Origin: CAYMFD01 sp964389475
Lineage (GTDB): Bacteria > Bacteroidota > Bacteroidia > Chitinophagales > Saprospiraceae
Reading direction: 5' to 3'
Length of the DNA stretch: 64,000 nt
Assembly (NCBI GenBank): GCA_964389475.1
Contig: CAYMFD010000005.1
Location: 1 to 64,000 of the forward strand
How positions within the stretch are numbered: position 1 is the stretch's first letter; each line of letters begins with the position of its first letter. The notes beneath the pieces were generated by a model. The model was not told the DNA's origin. It made no database searches and worked only from the letters and a program-made list of their open reading frames with translations. Of this stretch, positions 43,905-52,855 are shown piece by piece. The translations under genes and the position numbers were made by a program.

Positions 43905-45974
43905 TTACTGCTTGACGATAGTGTGCGAAGCCTTACCAGTCGTGAGATAGTAGATGCCTACAGGTAGGCCAGACATGTCTACGCTGGTATCCTCGCCCTT
44001 TAGCATCACCTCACCTATACTATTATAGATAGCGTATGACGAACGCTGACCGAGGTAGAGTTCATCAATCACAGGATTGGGGTAGGGGGCTAAGTTGTTG
44101 GCATCTCCCGTATGTACAGTGAGGATATCGGAGCTATACGCCTGTCCGTCGTAGTCGGTCTGTATCACCTGATAATCGACCCAGCCTTGGTTGGTGATAG
44201 CATCTTTGTACTGGTAGGTGTCAGGGTTGCCACAGGAGGTACTATAGATGTCTAGCCATTCTTCACTAGTAGTTTGTCGTATGATCGTATAGCTGGCACA
44301 GTTGATCTCCTCCTCTACGGTCCAGCTTACCTGTACACCAGCATCTAGAGCTCTCGCACTTACCTCCCAGCCCTCTACAGGCAGTACTGGCTGAGAGCAG
44401 TAGGTGGTAACCTCACCCCTTGACATGCAGCCGGTAGCATTGCTTCCTATCGATACAGTAACGTTGGGTAGTTGTATTACCTCACATATGGCGGGGCTGT
44501 GACAGATGCTGAGATTAGGATTATTGATAACGGTAAGATCTCGAAAATTCCATGTGATACTCTTGATAGAGTACGGATCTAGGGCTTCTAGTCCTACTAG
44601 ACTCTCTAGCGTCTGGTTTTCTGAAATGTCGAGGAAGCCATCGATCTCTCGTAGATTGGCCAAACCGGATAGGTGGCCGAGTGCATCATTACCAGCAATG
44701 CGTAGTGGACCATCAAGTACCTCCAGTGCAGTAAGACCCTGCAATGACAGGAGACTCGGGTTATCAGTTATAAAGAGGCCACCATCGATCTCAGATAGTT
44801 GTCCTAGGCCATTGAGATTGACTAGGTCGGGGTTACTCGATAGCGTTGTCTGCCCACCTACATAGCTCAGGTTGGTGAGAAAGCTGAGGTTACTATGATG
44901 TGATAGGCTGGTGATATTGAGCTTGCCTCCTACGGTATGTAGGTTTTGCAGAGCATTGCAGTCTGCCAGTTGTGGGTTGTTTTGGAGGTATAGATTACCG
45001 CCTACCTGCTCTAACTGCTCAAGACCACCGAGGCTGGTGAGGGCATTGTTGCTTTGTATAGTAAGGCCCGAGGGCAGCGATGTAATGCCTGACAGAAACT
45101 CAAGATCAGGCAGCAGGTCATTGCCGTCTACGAAGACGGGCTTGCTGATATGCGTGAGAGCCAGCATTGCGGTATGCTGCAAGTTTGGGTTCCAAATAAT
45201 ATTTAACGTGCCGTCCACAACTTGCAGTGAGCTCAGCGCCTCTATAGAGGTAAGGTTGAGGTTCCATGCCAGTGCCAAACCATCGCAGTGGGTGATGTTT
45301 TGGAGGCCGTTTAGGTCCGTCAGGTTAGGGGCTAGAGATATCACGATAGGGCCATTAACCTCCACTACCTGCTCCAGCGGGCTGAGATCGTTTATGTCTC
45401 CTGTTATATTTAACTGGCCAGTAGAGAGTACGTCACAATGGGGGTAGGTAGCGGCAAAGTCGAGAAGATGTTGTTGGGTTGAGAAGTTAGTAACAGTCGG
45501 GCACTTGACGATACCGTTTGCATGGCTAAACGAAGTCTCAATATGTCCAGTTGCACTACTACTATCCATTTGATACCACCGCATATGATAGGTGGCATCG
45601 TTGACTAGTGGAAAGCTATTAGTCGGGCCAATGGAGATATTATCTCTGCATAATATAATCGAGTCATTTTCGTCGTATACCTGTAGGCCTAGTTGCAGAC
45701 TGTCGCTGAGAGTATTAATGGCTACATCGAGCCACACAGTGTCTATATCTAGGTCTAAGCTTACAGTTTCCCAAACGTCGACAAATGATTCTGGACTATC
45801 ACAAGCGATCAACCCCTCATCATTTGCACCTACGAAATCTATTTCTTCGTAATATGGATCACTGAAGACAAGGCGGGATTTCGCAGTAGCTGGTACGTCA
45901 TGCATGTGTTGCGCATACGTCCCATGCGTACATATGATGCAGACCAGTATGGCTAGTGTAGAGCGGATTGACAT
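43905..45974 (-). CDS. Secreted receptor-L-domain repeat protein with T9SS domain
   Basis: A 689-residue exported protein. Signal peptide 1-22 ends TYAQ. Residues about 30-160 are a beta-rich module with an ACDSPESF-like segment. Residues about 165-510 hold about a dozen leucine-rich, receptor-L-type repeats of 22-25 residues, seen as recurring GNLYLQNNPQL, GGLFITDNPSLLSLQGL and GFLDISENQTLESLVGLEAL. A fibronectin-like segment (about 530-620, VSWTVEEEINCASYTIIRQ) precedes a T9SS sorting domain with PYPNPVIDELYLG and the basic end. It is transcribed toward the regulator but lacks the operator, so I do not include it in the alginate locus. Binding partner unknown. Confidence 0.82.
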   Translation of the reverse strand: MSIRSTLAILVCIICTHGTYAQHMHDVPATAKSRLVFSDPYYEEIDFVGANDEGLIACDSPESFVDVWETVSLDLDIDTVWLDVAINTLSDSLQLGLQVYDENDSIILCRDNISIGPTNSFPLVNDATYHMRWYQMDSSSATGHIETSFSHANGIVKCPTVTNFSTQQHLLDFAATYPHCDVLSTGQLNITGDINDLSPLEQVVEVNGPIVISLAPNLTDLNGLQNITHCDGLALAWNLNLTSIEALSSLQVVDGTLNIIWNPNLQHTAMLALTHISKPVFVDGNDLLPDLEFLSGITSLPSGLTIQSNNALTSLGGLEQLEQVGGNLYLQNNPQLADCNALQNLHTVGGKLNITSLSHHSNLSFLTNLSYVGGQTTLSSNPDLVNLNGLGQLSEIDGGLFITDNPSLLSLQGLTALEVLDGPLRIAGNDALGHLSGLANLREIDGFLDISENQTLESLVGLEALDPYSIKSITWNFRDLTVINNPNLSICHSPAICEVIQLPNVTVSIGSNATGCMSRGEVTTYCSQPVLPVEGWEVSARALDAGVQVSWTVEEEINCASYTIIRQTTSEEWLDIYSTSCGNPDTYQYKDAITNQGWVDYQVIQTDYDGQAYSSDILTVHTGDANNLAPYPNPVIDELYLGQRSSYAIYNSIGEVMLKGEDTSVDMSGLPVGIYYLTTGKASHTIVKQ

Positions 45975-46012
45975 TCAGTTGATTTAAGGGGTGGGGTAGC
46001 ACCTCAATGACA

Positions 46013-46020
46013 CAAACTTA
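46013..46020 (-). promoter_or_regulatory. -7 element for the receptor-L gene
   Basis: Minus-strand TAAGTTTG (TAnnTTTG), 38 bases before the start at 45974. No clear -33 element. Confidence 0.35.
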
Positions 46021-46163
46021 ACAATAAGTTGTCGAATGATACTTTTTCTTATATGAGAATTATTTTTTGCTTAGTCACTTTTGCCCAATTATTGATTTTG
46101 ATCATTTTTCAGCTTGCGAAATCATACTTCGTTGTGCTGCTCACTGCGTAGGGCTAGACTTGC

Positions 46164-46171
46164 TACCTTTG
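46164..46171 (+). promoter_or_regulatory. -7 element close to a start codon
   Basis: TACCTTTG matches TAnnTTTG and ends 5 bases before ATG 46177. If used, transcription would begin at or next to the ATG, giving a leaderless message. Confidence 0.35.
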
Positions 46172-46176
46172 GTCAT

Positions 46177-47004
46177 ATGTTTCGAATCATCCCTCTACTA
46201 GGCCTGCTCACCTTTACACTCCCGTTACTTGCACAGGATGCACCTCGCGATGTCATCACTTCGTTTTTTGAGGCTATGTCGACGGGTGATACAGCTAGTC
46301 TGCGGCATACACTACATCCGGAAGCCGTACTGCAGTCGTCTGTGATGGATCAGGTCAGTACCAGTTCTGTCGATGATCTGGTACGGGGAGTGGCCGCTAT
46401 GCCTAGAGGGTCTCTTGATGAGCGGATTTACAATGAGGCCTCACTGGTAGATGGCTCCCTAGCTAGTGTGACGATGGACTATGTCTTGTATGTCAATGGT
46501 AGCTTTTCGCACTGCGGTGTCAATGCATTTACGTTGTCAAAGTCCGGAGAGGAATGGCGGATTATACACATTGCTGATAGTCGTCACCCTGCGCCTTGTG
46601 CACCTAACACGGCGGACTCTATCAGCCAGATTTTGGATGAGTGGCACCTGGCAGCAGCAACGGCGGATGCAGACGCTTACTTTGGTAGGATGGCTGATGA
46701 TGCAGTCTACGTAGGGACCGATGCGACAGAAGTATGGTCCAAGGCTGAGTTTTACAGCTTTGCTCGGCCCTACTTCGATCGTGGCAAGGCCTGGTCATTT
46801 AGGGCAGACGACCGCAATGTCTATCTGCAAGGTGGCGATATGGCCTACTTTGACGAGCTGCTGTCTACGTGGATGGGCCCTTGTCGTGGCTCTGGAGTCC
46901 TTATATATACTGGTGGCGAGTGGCTGATCAAGCACTACGTACTATCTATGACCATACCTAACGACGATGTCGATGCGGTCATAAAGCTCCTTCAGGGCGA
47001 GTAG
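46177..47004 (+). CDS. Exported protein with two tandem NTF2-like domains
   Basis: A 275-residue protein with signal peptide MFRIIPLLGLLTFTLPLLAQ. Two SnoaL/DUF4440-like domains follow. The first covers about residues 22-140 (DVITSFFEAMSTGDTASLRHTLHPEAVL, then SGEEWRIIHIADSRHP). The second covers about 148-270 (ISQILDEWHLAAATADADAYFGRMADDAVYVGTDATEVW, in two blocks, and SGVLIYTGGEWLIKHYVLS). The repeated layout, acidic helix then beta-sheet with Trp near the end, indicates an internal duplication. Such domains bind small ligands or act as non-catalytic folds; function unknown. I chose ATG 46177 because the TTG at 46114 would put 21 residues in front of the signal peptide. Confidence 0.72.
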   Translation: MFRIIPLLGLLTFTLPLLAQDAPRDVITSFFEAMSTGDTASLRHTLHPEAVLQSSVMDQVSTSSVDDLVRGVAAMPRGSLDERIYNEASLVDGSLASVTMDYVLYVNGSFSHCGVNAFTLSKSGEEWRIIHIADSRHPAPCAPNTADSISQILDEWHLAAATADADAYFGRMADDAVYVGTDATEVWSKAEFYSFARPYFDRGKAWSFRADDRNVYLQGGDMAYFDELLSTWMGPCRGSGVLIYTGGEWLIKHYVLSMTIPNDDVDAVIKLLQGE

Positions 47005-47010
47005 TCAGGC

Positions 47011-47487
47011 CTATCCCGGCTCATACTGCATCTCATACTTATGTAGACCTTTCGCCCAGCCATCTTCGGTGTACTCGACGGTTTTAAACCCGAATTGCTC
47101 AAAGAAGGTGTAGGCGGTTTGGCTAGTTCGCAGTATGATCGGCCAGTCTCTATAACCAGCCAATAAGTAGTCTAGCCGATGCTGGAATAGCTGTTTGCCG
47201 TAACCACGGCCATGTATATCTGACCTCACCATACCCCATGCGAATCCTGCCTCTCGACCATATCTGCTGTCCTTGTGGTGGTCATCACTCGTGTATATGC
47301 CACCACAGCCTATTACCACATCATCTACACGGATCGTCCAGTAGGGGTTGACATCCGTCTTCAGTTCTAACCACTCTTTAAACTCCGGTCGCTCCCAGTC
47401 GGCAAAGGCAGATGGGCAGTTACTATCAAAAACGGCTAGACATGAATCTCGATCAGTGGCTTGATATTTTTGGATGGTTGGAGGCAT
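47011..47487 (-). CDS. GNAT family N-acetyltransferase
   Basis: A 158-residue acetyl-CoA-dependent acyltransferase. The acetyl-CoA loop appears as RSDIHGRGYGKQLFQHRLDYL (residues about 87-107, the R/Q-x-x-G-x-G/A pattern as HGRGYG). The terminal motif B is TAYTFFEQFGFKTVEY. The N-terminus has YQATDRDSCLAVFDSNCP, usual for this family. Its substrate cannot be inferred. It converges with the NTF2-like gene, with only 6 bases between the stops. Confidence 0.9.
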   Translation of the reverse strand: MPPTIQKYQATDRDSCLAVFDSNCPSAFADWERPEFKEWLELKTDVNPYWTIRVDDVVIGCGGIYTSDDHHKDSRYGREAGFAWGMVRSDIHGRGYGKQLFQHRLDYLLAGYRDWPIILRTSQTAYTFFEQFGFKTVEYTEDGWAKGLHKYEMQYEPG

Positions 47488-47944
47488 CGAAGCAGTATGT
47501 TATTACAAATCGCAAAAGATGCTAATGTAAGGCTTGTCATTGTTTAGGTGGTAGTGGTGCTGACTCATACTTCGTGGGATTAGAACACAGACTGGGAGGA
47601 GCATTGCGATATTCGCTCAATCTGCGGGACAGTCCCGAACAAAACCCCCGAGCTACTAGTATCATATGGCCTCCGACCGCTTCTGCGTCAATAGTCGTTG
47701 TTGACGCTAAGGTCAGGCCTACTGCAAGACGAAAGGGCTTGTGAGTCTGACATCACCAGCGCAAGGATGCATACAGATATCTCTATGCTGACCACTATTT
47801 GCGGCTGTCGAGGTCAGGCTTACGACGTAGTGCAAGTGCTGGAATATGTGGCGTGATGACTATCCTTAAGCGCGGCGATATGGCCCTTGTATTCGCTTGA
47901 GTTCGTTTGAAGCTTTCAATTGCTTAATAAGTTGATTAAATGCT
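47488..47944. other. Non-coding region upstream of rimP operon
   Basis: About 450 bases with no ORF of coding character. It contains two imperfect copies of GGTCAGGC followed by (C)TTAC and TGCAAG, near 47711 and 47812, and short hairpins such as TTGACGC/GCGTCAA at 47681-47708. A small RNA is possible but I cannot identify one. Confidence 0.35.
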
Positions 47945-47952
47945 TATATTTG
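47945..47952 (+). promoter_or_regulatory. -7 promoter element of rimP-nusA-infB
   Basis: TATATTTG is a perfect TAnnTTTG match in an AT-rich stretch, 24 bases upstream of the leader hairpin and 70 before the rimP start. Confidence 0.5.
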
Positions 47953-47975
47953 CAGTCAGAATGGACGGCTTAGCA

Positions 47976-47998
47976 GGGAACACGACGTTCCCTTTTTT
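47976..47998 (+). terminator. Terminator-like hairpin in the rimP leader
   Basis: GGGAAC, a 5-base loop, GTTCCC and six T form an intrinsic-terminator structure located after the promoter and 25 bases before the rimP start. Because it precedes the operon that encodes NusA, which acts on hairpin terminators, it is a good candidate attenuator for autoregulation. Confidence 0.6.
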
Positions 47999-48022
47999 AT
48001 TGGTCATAAATGAAAGTGTCGA

Positions 48023-48493
48023 TTGACGGAAGAAAAGATCAAGGAGCTTGTACTAGAAAGTCTGGAAGCTAATGAGTTTTCAGATTGCTACCTATATAGC
48101 ATCAAAATAGGGGGTAATAAGGTCAGCGTTTATTTAGAAAGCGATGAGTCTATCACCTATTTGAAATGTAGGAAGGTAAGCCGACACGTAGAAGCCTATC
48201 TCGATGAGATCGAGTGGTGTGATGGTAAGTACACTATAGATGTATCATCACCAGGGATAGGTGCTCCGCTTAAGTTCGAGCGGCAGTATCCCAAAAACGT
48301 AGGTAGGACCATAGAGGTCAAGTACGGCGAGGGACAGAAGGTCAAAGGCCTGCTCACCAAGGTAGAGGACGGCGTAATTGACGTCTCCTACAAAGAGCGG
48401 ATCAAAGAGGGAAAGAAAAAGAGGACGGTAGAGATCGTCGATAGTATTAAAATAGAGGATATCACGGAGGCTAAGATCAAAGTGACCTTTTAG
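48023..48493 (+). CDS. rimP: Ribosome maturation factor RimP
   Basis: Needed for 30S subunit assembly. The 156-residue protein has the N-terminal alpha/beta domain and the C-terminal SH3-like barrel. The family block is CRKVSRHVEAYLD with YTIDVSSPGIGAPLKFERQY (the conserved EVSSPG-like loop), then VKGLLTKVEDGVIDVSY. The only available start is TTG at 48023, with a stop just upstream in frame; the nearby ATG at 48010 is in a different frame. It is first in the classic rimP-nusA-infB order and is read from the promoter at 47945 through the leader hairpin. Confidence 0.93.
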   Translation: MTEEKIKELVLESLEANEFSDCYLYSIKIGGNKVSVYLESDESITYLKCRKVSRHVEAYLDEIEWCDGKYTIDVSSPGIGAPLKFERQYPKNVGRTIEVKYGEGQKVKGLLTKVEDGVIDVSYKERIKEGKKKRTVEIVDSIKIEDITEAKIKVTF

Positions 48494-48556
48494 AAATAAA
48501 CTGACTTAATAAACTGAAGATCAGATGATTTATTGGACTTTACAAAAACGTAATCG

Positions 48557-49822
48557 ATGAATTTAGTAGATTCATTTTCGGAGTTTAAAGCCGGTAAGAA
48601 TATAGATAGACCTACCATGGTGCGGGTGCTGGAAGATGTATTCCGCACACTCATCAAGAAGAAGTATGGTAGCGATGAAAACTTCGATGTTATCGTCAAT
48701 ACACAGAATGGTGACCTCGAAATGTGGAGGGTGCGAGAGATCGTACAAGATGGTGAGGTGACGGAGGAGCTTTCAGAGGTGTCCATATCAGAGGCCTTGT
48801 CTATTGATGAGGACTACGAGGTAGGGGAGGAGTGCTATGAGCAGTTGACCCTAGAAGAGTTCGGTCGTAGAGCTGTAATGGCCGCTCGCCAGACATTGAT
48901 CTCACGGATCATGGAGTTGGAGAAGGACGAGATCTACAAGAAATATGTAGATAGAGTAGGAGAGATCGTACTCGCAGAAGTAGGTCAGATACTCAAGCGG
49001 GAGATACTAGTGATCGATGACGTAACGGGTAACGAGATGATGTTGCCGCGTAACGAGATGATCAGAGGTGACTTCTTTCGCAAGGGTGATATGGTGAGAG
49101 GCGTGATCAAGTCGGTAGAGATGCGTAATAATACACCGTATATTATGGTGTCTAGGACAGATCCTACTTTCTTGGAGAAACTGATGGAGCAGGAGGTCCC
49201 AGAGATCGAAGATGGCCTCATTACGGTCAAAAAGATCGAACGTATACCAGGCGAAAGAGCCAAGGTTGCTGTAGAGTCGTACGACGATCGTATCGACCCC
49301 GTAGGTGCCTGTGTAGGTATGAAGGGTAGTCGTATACATGGTATCGTAAGAGAGCTGCGTAACGAGAATATTGACATTGTTAACTTTACCAATAACGATG
49401 TGCTGTTTATCCAGAGATCACTCACACCAGCTAAGGTGACGAGTATATCTCTAGACGAGACGAGCAAACGGGCTAGCGTATTCCTCAGTCCAGACCAGGT
49501 AAGTCTTGCCATCGGTAAGGGAGGTAGTAATATCAAGCTCGCCAGTAGGATTACAGGCTACGAGATAGATGTATATAGAGATACGGACGATGTAGAACTA
49601 GAAGATGTAGATCTAGACGAATTCCGTGATGAGATCGAAGATTGGATCATCGATGAATTTAAAACTATCGGTTGCGATACAGCCCGTAATGTACTTGACC
49701 TCTCGAGAGAAGAGCTTGAGCGACGTACGGACCTTGAGTTAGAGACGATCGATGCAGTATTGAATATACTGAAAGCAGAATTTGAAGAAGAGGCAGCAGC
49801 AACGGATGAGAGCAAGGAATGA
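48557..49822 (+). CDS. nusA: Transcription termination/antitermination factor NusA
   Basis: Binds RNA polymerase and nascent RNA to control pausing and termination. The 421-residue protein has an N-terminal polymerase-binding domain (1-130), an S1 domain (about 135-200, VGEIVLAEVGQIL and RGDFFRKGDMVRGVIKS) and two KH domains (about 205-345, ending AIGKGGSNIKLASRITGYEIDVY; key loop GMKGSRIHGIV). An acidic C-terminal tail follows. The domains and length are typical of Bacteroidota, which lack the E. coli C-terminal repeats. Its own operon leader carries a terminator-like hairpin, which suggests feedback. Confidence 0.96.
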   Translation: MNLVDSFSEFKAGKNIDRPTMVRVLEDVFRTLIKKKYGSDENFDVIVNTQNGDLEMWRVREIVQDGEVTEELSEVSISEALSIDEDYEVGEECYEQLTLEEFGRRAVMAARQTLISRIMELEKDEIYKKYVDRVGEIVLAEVGQILKREILVIDDVTGNEMMLPRNEMIRGDFFRKGDMVRGVIKSVEMRNNTPYIMVSRTDPTFLEKLMEQEVPEIEDGLITVKKIERIPGERAKVAVESYDDRIDPVGACVGMKGSRIHGIVRELRNENIDIVNFTNNDVLFIQRSLTPAKVTSISLDETSKRASVFLSPDQVSLAIGKGGSNIKLASRITGYEIDVYRDTDDVELEDVDLDEFRDEIEDWIIDEFKTIGCDTARNVLDLSREELERRTDLELETIDAVLNILKAEFEEEAAATDESKE

Positions 49823-49964
49823 CTAGTCCGGTAAATGGCACCATGATGTACTGATTCATTATTAGGATAAGTACTATCTTGCTTGCCAACTCGAAAGAGA
49901 CAGTTGTATACGGGTTCTTTCTTCGATGATAACGAAAGGAGAAAAAAGAAATTAACCATACTTA

Positions 49965-52820
49965 ATGGCAAGAAGATTAGTAAAGGTTGCAAAGGAGCTT
50001 AACGTTGGTACATCAACCATCGTAGAATACCTTAGTGGGCACGGTTTTGAGATAGATAACAAGCCGACTGCCAAGGTAGACGACGTGATGTATGACAAGC
50101 TTTTGCAGGAGTTTAGTAGCTCAGCCGCAGTCAAGGAGAAAGCTGAACGTCTAAAACGAGAAGAAGCCAAAGTAGTCGTGGAGACCCCTCCGCCGCCACC
50201 ACCAGCGCCTAAACCTACCCCTGCTCCTGCACCACCACCGCCACCCAAGGAAGAGCCAGCACCAGTTGCTGAGCAGCCAACTCCAGAGCCTGAGGCGCCG
50301 AAAGTCGTAGAGGCCAAGAAAGAGGAAGAGGCACCTGCCCCATCAAAAGTTGTAGAGGCACCAAAGGAAGTCAAAGAAGAGAAAGCGGCTACCGAAGACC
50401 CAGCTTCTGCATCATCAGGACCTAAGCTCAAAGTCCTCGGTAAGATCGACCTAGACCAAGTCAAGCGATCGGCCAAAAAGAAGCCTAGCTCCAAGAAGCC
50501 AGCAGATAAGCCTGCAGAGGCGCAAGAAACTAAAGGTGGGCAGCCTAAGAAGGCAGCAAAGCCCGAGCCAGTAGCAGATACATCAGCCTCTAAGCCGGCT
50601 GCCAAAGCAGATAAGGAGAAGCCAGCAGCACCGTCTACCTCTAAGGAGCCGGAGACGATACGTGCCAAGACACCACAGCTAGCGGGACTCAAAATATTGG
50701 GTAAAATCGATAAGAGTAAGCTCGTCGAGAAGAAGCCCACTAAAACTAAGACAGACGATAAGTCGGGCCGTAGAAAGCGGACGCGTAAGAAGATTAATAC
50801 TACCAACTTCGGTGGTGGTCGAGGTCGTGGACCCGCTAAGAAGGGTGGACGCCGCGACGAGGTCAAAGAAGTGACGCAGAAGGAGATCGATGATAAGATC
50901 AAAGCAACTATGGCCAGGCTATCTGGCGGTGGTAAAAAGAAACGTCAGAAGATAAGACGAGACAATCGTCAAGATAAGCGCGAGAAGCAAGAACAACAAG
51001 ACCTCGAAAACGTAGAGCTCAACCTCAAAGTGACGGAGTTTATCTCTGTGTCAGAGCTAGCATCACTCATGAATGCCTCTGTATCAGCAGTGATCATGAC
51101 ATGTATGAACCTCGGTGTCATCGTATCAATCAACCAACGTCTAGATGCCGAGATCATCGAGCTAGTAGCCAATGAGTTTGGCCATGAGGTAGAGTTTATC
51201 AATGCCGAAGAGGACGAAGCGGAAGAGGAAGAAATCGTAGATGCGCCAGAAGATCTCGAAGAAAGAGCTCCTATCGTAACGGTGATGGGTCACGTAGATC
51301 ACGGTAAGACTTCGCTGCTTGATCATATCCGACAGGCAAATGTAGCCGACGGTGAGGCAGGTGGTATCACCCAGCACATCGGTGCCTACGAGGTCCTAGT
51401 AGGGGCTGATAAGAAGAAGATTACATTCTTAGATACACCGGGTCACGAAGCCTTTACGGCGATGAGGGCTCGTGGTGCTAAAGTGACAGATATAGCCGTC
51501 ATCATAGTAGCGGCGGATGATCGTATAATGCCACAGACTAAGGAGGCTATCTCGCATGCCCAGGCTGCTGGTGTCCCTATGGTATTCGCTATCAACAAGA
51601 TAGATAAAGACGGCGCTAGCCCTGATCGTATCAAGCAAGAGCTGTCCGGTATGAACATCCTAGTCGAGGAGTGGGGTGGTACCTTCCAGTCGCAAGATAT
51701 ATCAGCTAAGAAGGGTACTAATATTGACGAGCTCCTAGAGAAGATCATCGTAGAGGCAGAAGTCCTCGAACTACAAGCTAACCCAGATAGACCAGCCATC
51801 GGTGCGGTTATCGAGGCCTCTCTAGACAAGGGTCGAGGTTATGTGACCAAGATACTAGTCCAGACGGGTACCCTTAAGATCGGTGATCCGATCGTAGCGG
51901 GTTCTCACTCGGGTAAGGTCAAGGCGATGTACAATGAGCGAGGTAAGCGTGTCAAGGAGGCCGGTCCTTCTACTCCCGTGCTAGTGCTAGGCCTCAGCGG
52001 TGCACCACAGGCTGGTGAGCGGATGAAGGTCACAGAGTCTGAGCAAGAAGCAAGAACACTCGCCAACAAGCGATCTCAGATAGAACGCGAACAGACCAAT
52101 AGAGCTAGCAAGCGTATCTCACTCGATGAGATCGGTCGTAGACTGGCACTCGGTAACTTTAAAGAGCTTAACCTCATCGTCAAGGGTGATGTGGATGGAT
52201 CTGTAGAGGCATTGAGCGACTCGCTGATCAAGCAGTCTATAGAATCTGTACAGGTTAATGTCATACATAAGGCGGTAGGTCAGATCATCGAATCGGACGT
52301 ACTACTGGCCTCAGCATCGGATGCCATCATTATCGGATTCCAGGTACGACCATCGGGTCCTGCTAGGCAACTGGCCGAGAAAGAAGGTGTCGAAATCAAG
52401 ACCTACTCCATCATCTACGAGGCGATCGAAGAGATCAAGATGGCGATCGAGGGTATGCTTGAGCCTACCAAAGAAGAGAAAGTCATCGGACAAGTCGAAG
52501 TAAGGGAGACCTTCAAAATCAGTAAAGTGGGTACCATTGCAGGTGCATACGTTACGGATGGTAAGGTGACCAGAAACAGCTTTATACGTGTGATCAGAAA
52601 TGGTATCGTCGTATTCCCGATTAAGGAAGGTGCTAAAGGGGAGATCGATACCCTCAAGCGCTTTAAGGATGATGCTAAAGAGGTCAAAGCAGGATTTGAG
52701 TGTGGATTGACGATCAAAGGATTTAATGATATCAAAGTAGAAGATGTCATCGAAGTCTATGAGATCATCGAAGTCAAGCAGACGCTTAAGTCGATCGCTA
52801 AGGCGAAGGCAGACGCATAG
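49965..52820 (+). CDS. infB: Translation initiation factor IF-2
   Basis: GTPase that places initiator tRNA on the 30S subunit. At 951 residues it has an N-terminal IF2_N helix domain (1-50). A long low-complexity spacer (about 55-330) follows, rich in Pro, Ala, Lys and Glu, with basic GRRKRTRKK. The G domain lies at about 440-610, with GHVDHGKTSLLD, DTPGHEAF and NKIDK. Domains II-IV end near residue 950 (FGLTIKGFNDIKVEDVIE-like segment). The low-complexity spacer generates long spurious frames on the other strand. 142 bases separate it from nusA. Confidence 0.97.
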   Translation: MARRLVKVAKELNVGTSTIVEYLSGHGFEIDNKPTAKVDDVMYDKLLQEFSSSAAVKEKAERLKREEAKVVVETPPPPPPAPKPTPAPAPPPPPKEEPAPVAEQPTPEPEAPKVVEAKKEEEAPAPSKVVEAPKEVKEEKAATEDPASASSGPKLKVLGKIDLDQVKRSAKKKPSSKKPADKPAEAQETKGGQPKKAAKPEPVADTSASKPAAKADKEKPAAPSTSKEPETIRAKTPQLAGLKILGKIDKSKLVEKKPTKTKTDDKSGRRKRTRKKINTTNFGGGRGRGPAKKGGRRDEVKEVTQKEIDDKIKATMARLSGGGKKKRQKIRRDNRQDKREKQEQQDLENVELNLKVTEFISVSELASLMNASVSAVIMTCMNLGVIVSINQRLDAEIIELVANEFGHEVEFINAEEDEAEEEEIVDAPEDLEERAPIVTVMGHVDHGKTSLLDHIRQANVADGEAGGITQHIGAYEVLVGADKKKITFLDTPGHEAFTAMRARGAKVTDIAVIIVAADDRIMPQTKEAISHAQAAGVPMVFAINKIDKDGASPDRIKQELSGMNILVEEWGGTFQSQDISAKKGTNIDELLEKIIVEAEVLELQANPDRPAIGAVIEASLDKGRGYVTKILVQTGTLKIGDPIVAGSHSGKVKAMYNERGKRVKEAGPSTPVLVLGLSGAPQAGERMKVTESEQEARTLANKRSQIEREQTNRASKRISLDEIGRRLALGNFKELNLIVKGDVDGSVEALSDSLIKQSIESVQVNVIHKAVGQIIESDVLLASASDAIIIGFQVRPSGPARQLAEKEGVEIKTYSIIYEAIEEIKMAIEGMLEPTKEEKVIGQVEVRETFKISKVGTIAGAYVTDGKVTRNSFIRVIRNGIVVFPIKEGAKGEIDTLKRFKDDAKEVKAGFECGLTIKGFNDIKVEDVIEVYEIIEVKQTLKSIAKAKADA

Positions 52821-52855
52821 TATACCATTACACGATTATAACCGTTACTGTGGGC

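Noticed and set aside
44911..45447. 178-codon frame opposite the receptor-L gene
   Set aside because: Antisense of regular leucine-rich repeats; no start or family support.
42971..45974. Receptor-L gene as part of the alginate regulon
   Set aside because: It lacks the operator palindrome and is upstream of the regulator with its own -7 element; only its direction matches.
49952..50902. 316-codon open frame opposite infB
   Set aside because: It is opposite the low-complexity Pro/Ala/Lys spacer of IF-2, which leaves the other strand free of stops; Ser/Gly-rich composition is not protein-like.
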